Assembly: GCA_024691325.1 (NCBI GenBank)
Contig: JAILNR010000009.1
Coordinates: forward strand, 1-64,000
Direction of reading: 5' to 3'
DNA from: Saccharofermentans sp.
Lineage (GTDB): Bacteria > Bacillota > Clostridia > Saccharofermentanales > Saccharofermentanaceae
DNA length: 64,000 nucleotides
A program made the translations under genes and the position numbers. The notes beneath the pieces were generated by a model. That model was not told the DNA's origin. It worked only from the letters and a program-made list of their open reading frames with translations, and searched no databases. Shown here in pieces: positions 1-7,808 of this stretch. The stretch's first letter is position 1. The number at the start of each line of letters is the position of its first letter.

Positions 1-1
1 T

Positions 2-640
2 TATTTGTATGTAAGCAATTACAGGCCGGATTTATATGATTACTTTCTTAATACAACTGAGTATTATGTTGATAATGCTGGTAACAAGGGCGATTTGAGA
101 CATATGTGTGCAACGTTATCAGGATTAATACATAAAACTGACTCTACATATGGCGTGGGATATGGTGCTACTCCTGAATGGATAATCGATGATTTGTGTG
201 GGTGGGCTGGTGACTATCAACAGTACATTGGGGACAATGTTGCACCTTATATAGCCACCGATTCTGAATATACAACAGTCTATGATTATGTTTATTCCAA
301 TCTGTTTACAGAAACTACTTCATTCTCGATGGAGGACTTATACGCTGACGCAGATGCAGTTAACATTAGTGTTATTTTTTCAAACTGTGGTTCTTTATCT
401 GAAGCAATTGAAGAATACTGTGATGATACTGTGAATTCACGATTTGTTTTATTCAAATCAAATAGCCATATTTATTGTTCGCTTATGTACACATTAAGGG
501 GGGTGACAATATTGGGAAACTACATTGGTTGGCCATTGTTTAAAGATAAACCTGATGTGGATCAAATTCATATTAACCATCGACATGCGATATCAGATGC
601 GTTTAGGGATCGAATAAATCGCTTGATTGAAGAGGAATAA
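2..640 (+). CDS. Unrecognised protein, 5' end outside the window
   Basis: The reading frame is open to the left edge, so the true start is probably upstream; a TTG at 5 is the first in-frame start-like codon but has no visible ribosome site. About 211 residues are visible. They are acidic and rich in Asp, Tyr and Asn, with no membrane segment. Short conserved-looking blocks are DLRHMCATLSG (about residues 31-41) and DDLCGWAGDYQQ (about 62-73), a His/Trp/Asp-rich arrangement that could line an active site. I do not recognise the family. Base composition is visibly AT-richer than the genes after 1790. It ends one base before the start codon of the next gene, so the two are probably co-transcribed. 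Together with the adjacent tRNA-Ser this suggests horizontally acquired cargo; an effector or toxin role is only a guess. Confidence 0.55.
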   Translation, partial: YLYVSNYRPDLYDYFLNTTEYYVDNAGNKGDLRHMCATLSGLIHKTDSTYGVGYGATPEWIIDDLCGWAGDYQQYIGDNVAPYIATDSEYTTVYDYVYSNLFTETTSFSMEDLYADADAVNISVIFSNCGSLSEAIEEYCDDTVNSRFVLFKSNSHIYCSLMYTLRGVTILGNYIGWPLFKDKPDVDQIHINHRHAISDAFRDRINRLIEEE

Positions 641-641
641 T

Positions 642-1529
642 ATGAATAAAGAGTTACCAACCTCGATAAAAAAGATAATAATTGTAATCGTTGCTTTGCT
701 TTTTGCATTCTTTATTTGGTTGCTTGAGAGTGGTTATGACAAATTACATTCGGCAATACCACTATTTGTAATAGATTCTCCAATTAATGATTACTCAGTG
801 GAAGTTGATTATTTATACAGAGATTCTGCAGGATACGGCGAATACGATAGAATAACCTTGATTGATGGCAATGGTAATCATAATGCCATATGGATTATGT
901 TCGTCCCGAATGAAATGTTGTATAGGAATGATAAATATGGTCTTGGTGTCAAACATGCAAGCGAAGAAAGTTTCTTGATGGATTGGAAAAGCGATGGCTT
1001 GATATTCAATATTCGAGATGCTAATTATGCATTTGGCATAGAGTACGACGATGTTTTGAACAGAAATGTTCATGATTCACAAATTACCAGAATTCTAGTT
1101 TGGGTAGTGGAAGCCATTACTATTATAGTTTTAATTCTGTTAGGGTTGTTGTTGTTTTATGCTAAGCATATGAAAGTTTTGGTATCAATAATCATTGTTT
1201 CTATGATTATTTTAATATCAACATTAGTGCTAGGTATTGGTAGGTTAAAGAGTATAGATAGTGTTATATCCATGTCCCATAATGCAAGCGAATGTGGAAA
1301 TGTGCGTATATGTAATAGCAACGGTACATTTTTTTCAGACTGTCTCGATAGAGTATATGTAGACATATATAGAAATCCATCAGTCAGCGAAGGACCAGTC
1401 TCATTTTCGATGTTTATCAATGGAAGCGCAGAGGAAATGAAAGTAATCGTTGATTTTTATGATAATAGTGCTCAAATGGCTATTACAGGAGAGGATAATT
1501 TAACTTTTACTGTTTTTTTCAATTCGTGA
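642..1529 (+). CDS. Unrecognised membrane protein
   Basis: The protein is about 295 residues. The ATG at 642 is chosen because GAAGAGG lies about seven bases upstream, at the end of the preceding gene; an in-frame TTG at 627 lacks such a site. It has one hydrophobic segment near the N-terminus (about residues 10-30), a polar domain of roughly 115 residues, two more hydrophobic segments (about residues 150-205), and a final polar domain of about 90 residues. This predicts a three-pass protein with two extra-membrane domains. No family is recognised. It is AT-rich like its upstream neighbour, begins one base after that gene stops, and is followed by a strong hairpin, so the pair forms one unit. 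It could be the partner of the first gene, for example an anchor or immunity-type protein, but nothing in the sequence proves that. Confidence 0.6.
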   Translation: MNKELPTSIKKIIIVIVALLFAFFIWLLESGYDKLHSAIPLFVIDSPINDYSVEVDYLYRDSAGYGEYDRITLIDGNGNHNAIWIMFVPNEMLYRNDKYGLGVKHASEESFLMDWKSDGLIFNIRDANYAFGIEYDDVLNRNVHDSQITRILVWVVEAITIIVLILLGLLLFYAKHMKVLVSIIIVSMIILISTLVLGIGRLKSIDSVISMSHNASECGNVRICNSNGTFFSDCLDRVYVDIYRNPSVSEGPVSFSMFINGSAEEMKVIVDFYDNSAQMAITGEDNLTFTVFFNS

Positions 1530-1554
1530 CCTCATCATGATAAATACCAATAAT

Positions 1555-1586
1555 AACGACCGGGCAACCACCCGGTCGTTTCTCTT
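1555..1586 (+). terminator. Strong hairpin after the two-gene unit
   Basis: A perfect 10-bp stem (AACGACCGGG at 1555-1564 pairing with CCCGGTCGTT at 1571-1580) encloses a six-base loop. The following bases are T-containing (TCTCTTGTT) but not a pure T run. It is probably a rho-independent terminator for the upstream genes. The symmetrical stem could also stop transcription arriving from the tRNA side. Confidence 0.65.
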
Positions 1587-1603
1587 GTTATAAACATAAG
1601 AGC

Positions 1604-1644
1604 ACCCCCATAAATTGTAACCTCTCGGTCCAAATTATGGGGGT
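1604..1644. repeat. 14-bp imperfect inverted repeat next to tRNA-Ser
   Basis: ACCCCCATAAATTG (1604-1617) pairs with CAAATTATGGGGGT (1631-1644) at 13 of 14 positions, around a 13-base loop. Another short inverted repeat (CTCTT 1582-1586 with AAGAG 1598-1602) lies between this and the hairpin at 1555. It sits just beyond the tRNA 3' end, has no T run on either strand, and may be the end of a small mobile element or an integration-site structure rather than a terminator. Confidence 0.6.
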
Positions 1645-1658
1645 AACTTCAATAATTT

Positions 1659-1747
1659 TGGCGGAGATGGAGAGATTCGAACTCTCGAGCCCCGGAGGGC
1701 TAACGCATTTCGAGTGCGCCCCGTTATGACCACTTCGATACATCTCC
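1659..1747 (-). tRNA. tRNA-Ser (anticodon CGA)
   Basis: Read on the minus strand, the acceptor arm GGAGATG (1747-1741) pairs with CATCTCC (1669-1663), followed by discriminator G at 1662 and an encoded CCA at 1661-1659. The anticodon loop CTCGAAA gives anticodon CGA, which reads the serine codon UCG. The long variable arm (AGCCCTCCGGGGCT) is typical of tRNA-Ser, and the T arm is GAGAG-TTCGAAT-CTCTC. Length is 86 bases without CCA. A good promoter lies upstream on the same strand. The AT-rich genes and inverted repeats start immediately past its 3' end, the usual place for integrases to insert elements. Confidence 0.95.
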
Positions 1748-1765
1748 GTGCCTTATGCGAGAGAT

Positions 1766-1794
1766 ATTGTATATAAAAAAGCGTAAGAATTCAA
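1766..1794 (-). promoter_or_regulatory. Promoter of tRNA-Ser
   Basis: On the minus strand, TTGAAT (1794-1789) and TACAAT (1771-1766) are separated by exactly 17 bases. The expected start point is about 12 bases before the mature tRNA 5' end. The -35 box overlaps the last codons of the YwaF-type gene. Confidence 0.7.
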
Positions 1795-2504
1795 ATGTTG
1801 TCCTTATTCCTCAAACGCCCGATAAGCCACAAAAGTGCGTAAATAACTGTAAGTATCATAGCAAGCATGATGAGAACGCCGATAAGATACCCGGGATTTC
1901 CCATAAAAGACTCAAGCCAATCAAGAGGGGAATCGGATGCCGGGAGGATAAGATACATATAATTACGGTTGATAGCCTTATCCAGTATGTAAATAGGAAC
2001 AGCGGCGGCGATAAGGAAAACAAAAGCATAATGGAAATGCCTGAATGACGGGTTGAAGTATTCTCTTACATACATCAGAAAAGGAATGATAACGAGAAGC
2101 ATGTGAGTGAAGAAGCACATGAGCGGAAGCCAGTTAAGCAATGGTCTGTAGTTCCAATCAGGCGTGATTATGGCAAAAACAGCACCGGGAGCGATCAGAG
2201 TAAGCGATACCTCAGCGAAGAATGAACGCACTTTTCCTTTTCCGAATGCCGCGGCAAGATTTACAAAGATTCCGAGGTTGCAAAGATGAAGGGGAAGATA
2301 ATTCAGGAAGTTCCCGCCTTCAACAGTAAGAAGAATGTCCTGGATGGTCTCTCCCAGAAGGACGGCAACAGATAAGGCTTTGATGACAACAGAAGAGGAT
2401 TTATCAGACAGCTTGTTTATAACAAAATAGAGTGCGGTGAGAACTGCGGGAAGCAGTCCGATTATGATCAGATGTCCGGGACAAAACAGTTCAAATCCGT
2501 TCAT
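1791..2504 (-). CDS. YwaF/TMEM164-type integral membrane protein
   Basis: The protein is 237 residues with about seven hydrophobic segments. The pattern LPLHLCNL (about residues 92-99), with a later conserved His in the segment after LNWLPLMCFFTH, matches the bacterial YwaF family (TIGR02206). That family is distantly related to eukaryotic TMEM164, described as an acyltransferase acting on ether phospholipids; the bacterial function is not established. The ATG at 2504 has an AAAGG site about nine bases upstream. It is transcribed toward the tRNA-Ser, which has its own promoter. No operon partner is visible. The family assignment is fairly sure; the function is open. Confidence 0.75.
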   Translation of the reverse strand: MNGFELFCPGHLIIIGLLPAVLTALYFVINKLSDKSSSVVIKALSVAVLLGETIQDILLTVEGGNFLNYLPLHLCNLGIFVNLAAAFGKGKVRSFFAEVSLTLIAPGAVFAIITPDWNYRPLLNWLPLMCFFTHMLLVIIPFLMYVREYFNPSFRHFHYAFVFLIAAAVPIYILDKAINRNYMYLILPASDSPLDWLESFMGNPGYLIGVLIMLAMILTVIYALLWLIGRLRNKDNI

Positions 2505-2684
2505 TTATCAGCCTTTCGCAAGATTTACCGCAACTATACCGCATAAAATAACAGATATATAGGTATAGTACATGGGTGGTTCGGTTTACTGCCAAGCCGA
2601 TTATAACATGCGTGATATTAAGAATATGCGTTATAATCAATAAGTGTAGTCAAAAAGAAGGATTTTATACAGGAGTTTTTGAAT

Positions 2685-3761
2685 ATGAAAAAGGGTTCGA
2701 GACTTATAGCAGCAATCACATGCGTTACTTTGATGGTAGCGGCGCTCCCTGCGGCTGTTTTCGCAGATTCACGTGAGCCGGCAACCGTTGTAGTTCCGCC
2801 TCAGCCTGTTGAGAATTTACATGATGACGGAACATACCACAACCTTATCCAGCCGGGTTATTCAAGCGGCGGTACAATGCAGTACTCGCTTGATGGAGTT
2901 ACTTATTGGACTTCAATCCCTACAGCAAGTGCCGGCGGTGTTTATACCATCTACTACAGGGCACAGGGTGATAACAACCACTCTGATTCACCTGTACGTA
3001 CATGTACAGCAGTTATAATCTCTGCTAATTCTCCCGGACTCGTAGATCACATTTATCTCCATGCTTTGGGAAGACATGTGGATGACGGTGCTCTTGCTTA
3101 CTATTCTCAGCAGTTGTCCAGCGGTACTCCTGCTGCCGACGTTGCAAGAGAGATTCTCACAAGCAGCGAGTTTACAAACAGAAATCTTAATAATGATCAG
3201 TTCCTTGAAGTCCTTTACAGAGCTTTGTTTAACAGGGCACCTGATGCGGATGGAAAGAGATGTCATATGGATTCCCTGAACAGAGGCGTTGACAGACTTT
3301 CTATCATTAATGTGTTCCTGTCTTCTGTTGAGTTTTCAAATAACTGTGCAGCATACGGTGTTTCCAATACAGGTGCTGTCTCATCCGTAACAAATGTTGA
3401 TTCTTCAACCAATATTATTAACTTCGTAGGAAGACTCTACAGGAAGTGCCTTGGAAGAAGACCTGATCATGCAGGTTCAAGCTTCTGGTCCAACCAGCTT
3501 GCAAACCATCAGATCACAGGTACTAACTGTGCTTACGGTTTCTTTTTCAGCCCTGAGTTTACTAATGCAAATTACTCTAATGAGGAGTTCGTAACCAGAC
3601 TTTACAATGTATTCTTTGACAGAACACCTGATTCTCAGGGCCTTGCTAACTGGGTTGGAGTTCTTAACAGCGGTGCATCGAGAGAGTCTGTCTTCTACGG
3701 CTTCGCACATTCTGCTGAATTCACACGAATCTGTCAGGATTATGGTATTGAGAGAGGCTGA
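2685..3761 (+). CDS. Secreted protein with Ig-like region and two DUF4214 domains
   Basis: The protein is 358 residues from the ATG at 2685, chosen because AGGAG (2671-2675) sits nine bases upstream; an in-frame TTG at 2679 is too close. An N-terminal signal peptide (about residues 1-29, ending AVFA) is followed by an Ig-like repeat (about 40-112) of a type common in secreted Clostridia proteins. Two tandem DUF4214 domains follow (about 118-222 and 244-352). Each has the hallmark of a Tyr/Leu-rich helix, a G-R-x-x-D or R-x-P-D turn and an S-x-EF motif. DUF4214 is found in surface and secreted proteins, often with glycan-related partners; its role is unknown. A TATAAT box lies at 2632-2637. 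It precedes the glycan gene cluster but has its own apparent transcription unit. Confidence 0.85.
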   Translation: MKKGSRLIAAITCVTLMVAALPAAVFADSREPATVVVPPQPVENLHDDGTYHNLIQPGYSSGGTMQYSLDGVTYWTSIPTASAGGVYTIYYRAQGDNNHSDSPVRTCTAVIISANSPGLVDHIYLHALGRHVDDGALAYYSQQLSSGTPAADVAREILTSSEFTNRNLNNDQFLEVLYRALFNRAPDADGKRCHMDSLNRGVDRLSIINVFLSSVEFSNNCAAYGVSNTGAVSSVTNVDSSTNIINFVGRLYRKCLGRRPDHAGSSFWSNQLANHQITGTNCAYGFFFSPEFTNANYSNEEFVTRLYNVFFDRTPDSQGLANWVGVLNSGASRESVFYGFAHSAEFTRICQDYGIERG

Positions 3762-3766
3762 TATTC

Positions 3767-3795
3767 TTTAATCAAATACCTATAACTGATATACT
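3767..3795 (+). promoter_or_regulatory. Extended -10 promoter of the glycan cluster
   Basis: TTTAAT (3767-3772) and TATACT (3790-3795) are separated by 17 bases, and TGA directly precedes the -10 box (an extended -10 element). The expected start near 3802 leaves a leader of about 28 bases before the GTG at 3830. Confidence 0.5.
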
Positions 3796-3829
3796 ACATT
3801 CATACATTTTGTGTTGAAGTAGGTTTTTT

Positions 3830-4957
3830 GTGGAGAGATTTGATCGCATTATAATCGGTGCCGGAATATACGGGCTGTATTCTGCTTATCATTGCGGAAA
3901 GCGCAAGGAAAATGTTTTGGTACTTGAATGCGACAAAGCTCCGTTTGGCAGGGCGACCTATATTAATCAGGCCCGTGTTCACCAGGGATATCATTATCCG
4001 AGATCGTTATCTACTGCCATGAAGTCAGCAGGTTACTTCGAGCGGTTTGTTAGCGACTACGGTTTTTGCATCAACAAGGAATTCGAGAAGATTTATGCCA
4101 CATCAAGACAGTTCTCATGGACTGACGGCGTTCAGTTTATGGAGTTTTGCAAGGCAGCCGGAATACACTGTGAACAGTTAAACCCGGACCGTTACTTTAA
4201 CAGTAAGATGTGTGACGGAGCTTTCCTTACGAGAGAATATACGTACGATGCTACGATCCTGAAAGAATTCTTCGTGGAGAAGATAGGTGAGTTAAGCAAT
4301 GTAAAGATGATCTTCAATGCCGATATCAAGGCGATAGCACAAGACAATGATGTTTATGTTGTGAGAACTTCTGACGGGAAAGAGTATTCTACGGATTTCC
4401 TTCTCAATGCGACTTATGCCGGCACGAACCAGATCCTCGATATGATGGGATTTGAGAAATTCAAGATAAAGTACGAGCTTTGTGAGATCATTCTTTGTGA
4501 AGTAAATGAGAAACTTAAGAGGTACGGTTTTACAGTTATGGACGGGCCGTTCTTCTCAATCATGCCGTTCGGAAAGACAAACCTTCATTCTCTTACTTCC
4601 GTAACATTTACGCCTCATTCCACGAGCTATGATGAAGTTCCGACTTTCCCTTGTCAGGGCAGGAGCGAAGGCCATTGCTCAAAGTTCAGGCTCGGGAACT
4701 GCAACGACTGCCCGGGCAAACCTGCAACAGCTTTTCCTTATATGTCGAACCTTGCAAAGAAATATCTCAAAGATGAGTATGCTTTCTCGTATCACTCTTC
4801 TTTATTCTCGATGAAGCCGATACTTATGACCTCGGAGATTGATGATTCAAGACCTACGGTCATACGTATATACAACACTAAACCCGCGTTTGTCGGAGTA
4901 CTGTCAGGAAAGATAAATACGGTGTATGATTTGGATGAGGTGTTAGATAATGCTTAA
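3830..4957 (+). CDS. FAD-dependent oxidoreductase (DAO family)
   Basis: The protein is 375 residues with an N-terminal dinucleotide-binding motif IIGAGIYGLYSA (G-x-G-x-x-G, about residues 8-19) and an acidic residue ending the second strand (VLECD), typical of DAO-type FAD oxidoreductases. A Cys-rich segment (about residues 272-297, three to four Cys including NCNDCPG) is unusual and could bind metal. The start is GTG at 3830 after an AGTAGG site; no ATG nearby fits better. It is the first gene of an operon whose next gene overlaps its stop by eight bases. The partners are two glycosyltransferases, an aldo/keto reductase and an isomerase-like protein, so the substrate is probably a sugar or glycan precursor. 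That is inferred from context only. Confidence 0.7.
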   Translation: MERFDRIIIGAGIYGLYSAYHCGKRKENVLVLECDKAPFGRATYINQARVHQGYHYPRSLSTAMKSAGYFERFVSDYGFCINKEFEKIYATSRQFSWTDGVQFMEFCKAAGIHCEQLNPDRYFNSKMCDGAFLTREYTYDATILKEFFVEKIGELSNVKMIFNADIKAIAQDNDVYVVRTSDGKEYSTDFLLNATYAGTNQILDMMGFEKFKIKYELCEIILCEVNEKLKRYGFTVMDGPFFSIMPFGKTNLHSLTSVTFTPHSTSYDEVPTFPCQGRSEGHCSKFRLGNCNDCPGKPATAFPYMSNLAKKYLKDEYAFSYHSSLFSMKPILMTSEIDDSRPTVIRIYNTKPAFVGVLSGKINTVYDLDEVLDNA

Positions 4958-5894
4958 CAGGGAAAAGAACTTCGTTTCTGCGGTTATTTACGTACATAAT
5001 TCCGAGCAGACAATAGAGGAATTTCTAAGAAAGACAGTCGGTATCCTTACCGATAACTTTGATAATTCCGAGATAATCTGTGTTAACGACGGTTCAACTG
5101 ATAACAGCTGCAATATCATAAACGATTTAAGTAAGACTCTCGACGGCGTCAACACAAGCATTACCATCGTAAATATGAGTTACTTTCACGGCCTTGAATT
5201 ATCCATGAATGCAGGTACTGACCTTGCTATCGGTGACTTTGTTTTTGAGTTCGATTACTGTAACTGGGATTTCCCTGACAATACCATAATGGATGTCTAT
5301 AGAAGGGCTTTGGAAGGATATGATATTGTAAGTGCTTCTTCCGGGGCTCCTTCCAAGTTTTCTTCACGGATGTTCTACAGAATATACAACAGTGCATCCA
5401 ACAACAGCCAGAAGATAAGGTCAGAATCATTCAGAGTATTAAGCAGACGGGTGCTCAACAGGATCACACAGATGAACAGAAGCATCCCTTACAGAAAGGT
5501 TGCTTATTCGTATAGCGGGCTTAAATCCGACTCAATAGTCTATAAGCCCGTTGTAAAAGTCAACAACCGTCTTTCCGGAAGCGAGAAGAGATTCAGAAGA
5601 GAACTTGCGATGGATTCCCTTATTATGTTCACAGACTTCGGATACCACGTTTCCCAGTTAATGTCGGTATTGATGTTTGTGATCCTGGCCGTCACGGTTA
5701 TCTACACATTTATAGCTTATGCCGTAAGTACTCCTGTTGAAGGCTGGACATCGACGATCCTGTTCCTGTCGGTAGTATTCTTTGGCGTATTTGTAATTCT
5801 TACTATAATCATTAAGCACCTTCAGATAATCATGAGACTTATCTTCAAGCGTCAGCAGTACAGTATCCTGAGCGTTGAGAAGATAACAAAATAA
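4950..5894 (+). CDS. Divergent GT2-family glycosyltransferase-like membrane protein
   Basis: The protein is 314 residues. The GT2 fold is recognisable from VNDGSTD (residues 45-51) and a region parallel to the canonical GT2 encoded next. The donor-binding block DADLQDPP of the neighbour is here replaced by EFDYCNWDFP (residues 100-109), so the usual DxD acid pair is E-F-D and the QD pair is lost. Two C-terminal membrane segments (about residues 228-255 and 263-290) match the topology of polyprenyl-phosphate glycosyltransferases. It overlaps the upstream gene by eight bases and is followed 15 bases later by the canonical GT2. It may be a non-catalytic or altered-specificity partner, or use a different donor. 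Fold confidence is good, activity uncertain. Confidence 0.75.
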   Translation: MLNREKNFVSAVIYVHNSEQTIEEFLRKTVGILTDNFDNSEIICVNDGSTDNSCNIINDLSKTLDGVNTSITIVNMSYFHGLELSMNAGTDLAIGDFVFEFDYCNWDFPDNTIMDVYRRALEGYDIVSASSGAPSKFSSRMFYRIYNSASNNSQKIRSESFRVLSRRVLNRITQMNRSIPYRKVAYSYSGLKSDSIVYKPVVKVNNRLSGSEKRFRRELAMDSLIMFTDFGYHVSQLMSVLMFVILAVTVIYTFIAYAVSTPVEGWTSTILFLSVVFFGVFVILTIIIKHLQIIMRLIFKRQQYSILSVEKITK

Positions 5895-5909
5895 AGGAGC
5901 CGCAGTTAT

Positions 5910-6863
5910 ATGAAAACAATATCAGTAGTCGCACCCATGTATAACGAAGAATCTCTGGTGCATGCTTACTGTGAGCAGATGCTTATGATTGCGGACTCGC
6001 TCAAGGATAAGTATGAATTTGAGATAATTCTTGTTAACGACGGTTCCCGCGACAGTACTTACACAAAGATGTTAGAAGAGCATGAGGCACACCCTGATAA
6101 CATCGCAATCGTTTGCCTTACCCGTAATTTCGGCCTTGAGGGAGCTGTAAGTGCAGGACTGCGTTCTGCTACCGGAGATGCCGTTATCGTAATGGACGCC
6201 GATCTTCAGGACCCGCCGTCACTACTTCCTGAGATGATACAAAAGTGGGAGGCGGGAGCCGATGTTGTTACAGGAAGCCGCATAAGAAGGAGTAATGACG
6301 GTTTCTTCAAGAAGGCAGGTGCCGGTTTTTACTACAAGGTGTTAGGTTCCCTGTCGGGAAAGGTTAAGCTCGAGAAGAGTGCTGCCAACTTCAGGCTTCT
6401 CTCTCGAAAAGCTTGCGACATGATTCTTGCGCTGCCTGAGGTCAACAGTGTTTTTCGCGTGGAAGTGCCTTTCATAGGTATGAAGACGGATGTCGTGGAG
6501 TATGACAGAGACAAGAGGTACGCAGGCAAGACCAAGTACAACCTGAAGTCGATGATTCCGTATGCGTTAGACAGCATCACGGGAATCTCAGTTGAGCCGC
6601 TGCGCAGGATCTGGCTTCTCCAGATAATCCCGCTTCTTCTGTTTATCGGATCTGTTGCAGGCCTGATAATCTCTGATGAGTTAAGATCCGCCTGGCTTGT
6701 GCTTTTATTTGCGAGCATTCTGACAGGGGTGCTTCTTATAGCGGTATGCGTTGTGGCCGAGTATATAGGACAGATAATGATTGAAGTAAAGGGCAGACCT
6801 ACTTCTCTTATCTATGAATATAAGCCTTGCAAGAATACAAAAACCGGCAGTAAGGGGAATTGA
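5910..6863 (+). CDS. Polyprenyl-phosphate glycosyltransferase (GtrB/DPM-like GT2)
   Basis: The protein is 317 residues. An N-terminal GT2 domain shows VNDGSRD (residues 42-48), RNFGLEGAVSAG (about 72-83) and the catalytic DADLQDPP (96-103). Two C-terminal membrane segments (about 230-255 and 262-290) are typical of enzymes that move a sugar from a nucleotide donor to undecaprenyl phosphate on the inner face of the membrane (GtrB, ArnC, dolichol-phosphate mannose synthase type). AAAGGAG lies 11 bases upstream of the ATG. It sits in the middle of the glycan operon, so it probably makes the lipid-linked sugar that the cluster modifies or transfers. A GtrA-like flippase candidate occurs far away at 51568. 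Which sugar is used cannot be read from the sequence. Confidence 0.88.
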   Translation: MKTISVVAPMYNEESLVHAYCEQMLMIADSLKDKYEFEIILVNDGSRDSTYTKMLEEHEAHPDNIAIVCLTRNFGLEGAVSAGLRSATGDAVIVMDADLQDPPSLLPEMIQKWEAGADVVTGSRIRRSNDGFFKKAGAGFYYKVLGSLSGKVKLEKSAANFRLLSRKACDMILALPEVNSVFRVEVPFIGMKTDVVEYDRDKRYAGKTKYNLKSMIPYALDSITGISVEPLRRIWLLQIIPLLLFIGSVAGLIISDELRSAWLVLLFASILTGVLLIAVCVVAEYIGQIMIEVKGRPTSLIYEYKPCKNTKTGSKGN

Positions 6864-6865
6864 TC

Positions 6866-7804
6866 ATGGATTTTGTAAGAATGGGTAATTCCGGTCTTAA
6901 GCTTACGGAGGTAACATTCGGATCAGCTCTGACCATAGGAACAGAATCACAGGACAGGACATATGCTGACTCGCTTATAGATGAGGCATGGGACCTTGGT
7001 ATAAGGTCGTTTGATGTTTCCAATAATTACGGCATGGGCAAGGCTGAGGAACTTGTCGGTGCATCGCTTGGAAGATATCCCCGTGATGAGTATGTCGTGT
7101 CGACGAAGGGCTCCTGGCCTATAGGAGAGAGTGTCTACCACAGAGGCTTATCGAGAAAGCACATCCTGTGGGCGATAGATGAGTCGTTAAAGCGTATGAA
7201 GCTTGATTATGTCGATATCTATTATGCTCACAGATATGATCCCGATACCCCTATGGAGGAGATAGTACGCACATTTAACAGCCTGATAAGTTCGGGCAAG
7301 ATCAGATACTGGGCAACTTCCGAATGGCCCGTGGAAGCTTTGATGCAGTGCCATGAAGTGTGTGACAGACTCGGCCTCGAGAAACCTGTTATAGAACAGT
7401 TCATATACTCGTTTGCTGTTACTAAGGCCGAGACAAACGGTGTCTTTGATTTTTGCCGTCAGAATAATGTCGGCACATTGGGATTCTCACCCTTGTGTCA
7501 GGGACTTCTTACAGGTAAATACAGAAATGGCATCCCTGAAGGCTCCCGTATGGATAAGAAGGACGCGATCAACTACGATAAGACAGCTAATTTTTATAAG
7601 CAGAATAAAGAGAGAATCGACAAATTCCTTGAGTGCTGTGACAAGTACGCTTTAAGATCTGTCGATGTGGCTATCAAGTGGGGTGTCCGTAAGGGCATCT
7701 ATCCGGTTCTCGGAGCAAGCAGGAAGGGTCAGCTGAGCGATACTCTGTCTGCTTTTGATAAGCCTGTTGATGATGCGATCTGGAAAGAATTCGAGGCTAT
7801 CTGA
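6866..7804 (+). CDS. Aldo/keto reductase
   Basis: The protein is 312 residues from the ATG at 6866, which has AAGGGG eight bases upstream; a TTG at 6860 is rejected. The AKR catalytic tetrad is present: Asp50, Tyr55, Lys81 and His122, in the contexts SFDVSNNYG, STKGSW and YYAHRYD. The length and the ASRKGQL segment near the C-terminus fit the NADPH-dependent AKR superfamily, close to the potassium-channel beta-subunit/YghZ-like branch. The start lies three bases after the upstream stop, so it belongs to the glycan operon. It probably reduces or interconverts a sugar carbonyl; the substrate is unknown. Confidence 0.88.
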   Translation: MDFVRMGNSGLKLTEVTFGSALTIGTESQDRTYADSLIDEAWDLGIRSFDVSNNYGMGKAEELVGASLGRYPRDEYVVSTKGSWPIGESVYHRGLSRKHILWAIDESLKRMKLDYVDIYYAHRYDPDTPMEEIVRTFNSLISSGKIRYWATSEWPVEALMQCHEVCDRLGLEKPVIEQFIYSFAVTKAETNGVFDFCRQNNVGTLGFSPLCQGLLTGKYRNGIPEGSRMDKKDAINYDKTANFYKQNKERIDKFLECCDKYALRSVDVAIKWGVRKGIYPVLGASRKGQLSDTLSAFDKPVDDAIWKEFEAI

Positions 7805-7808
7805 CCGT

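Noticed and set aside
2533..2569. 8-bp inverted repeat ACTATACC/GGTATAGT between the YwaF-type and DUF4214 genes
   Set aside because: It has a 21-base spacer, no matching -35 boxes and no T run, so it reads as coincidental AT-rich -10-like sequence rather than a regulator site.
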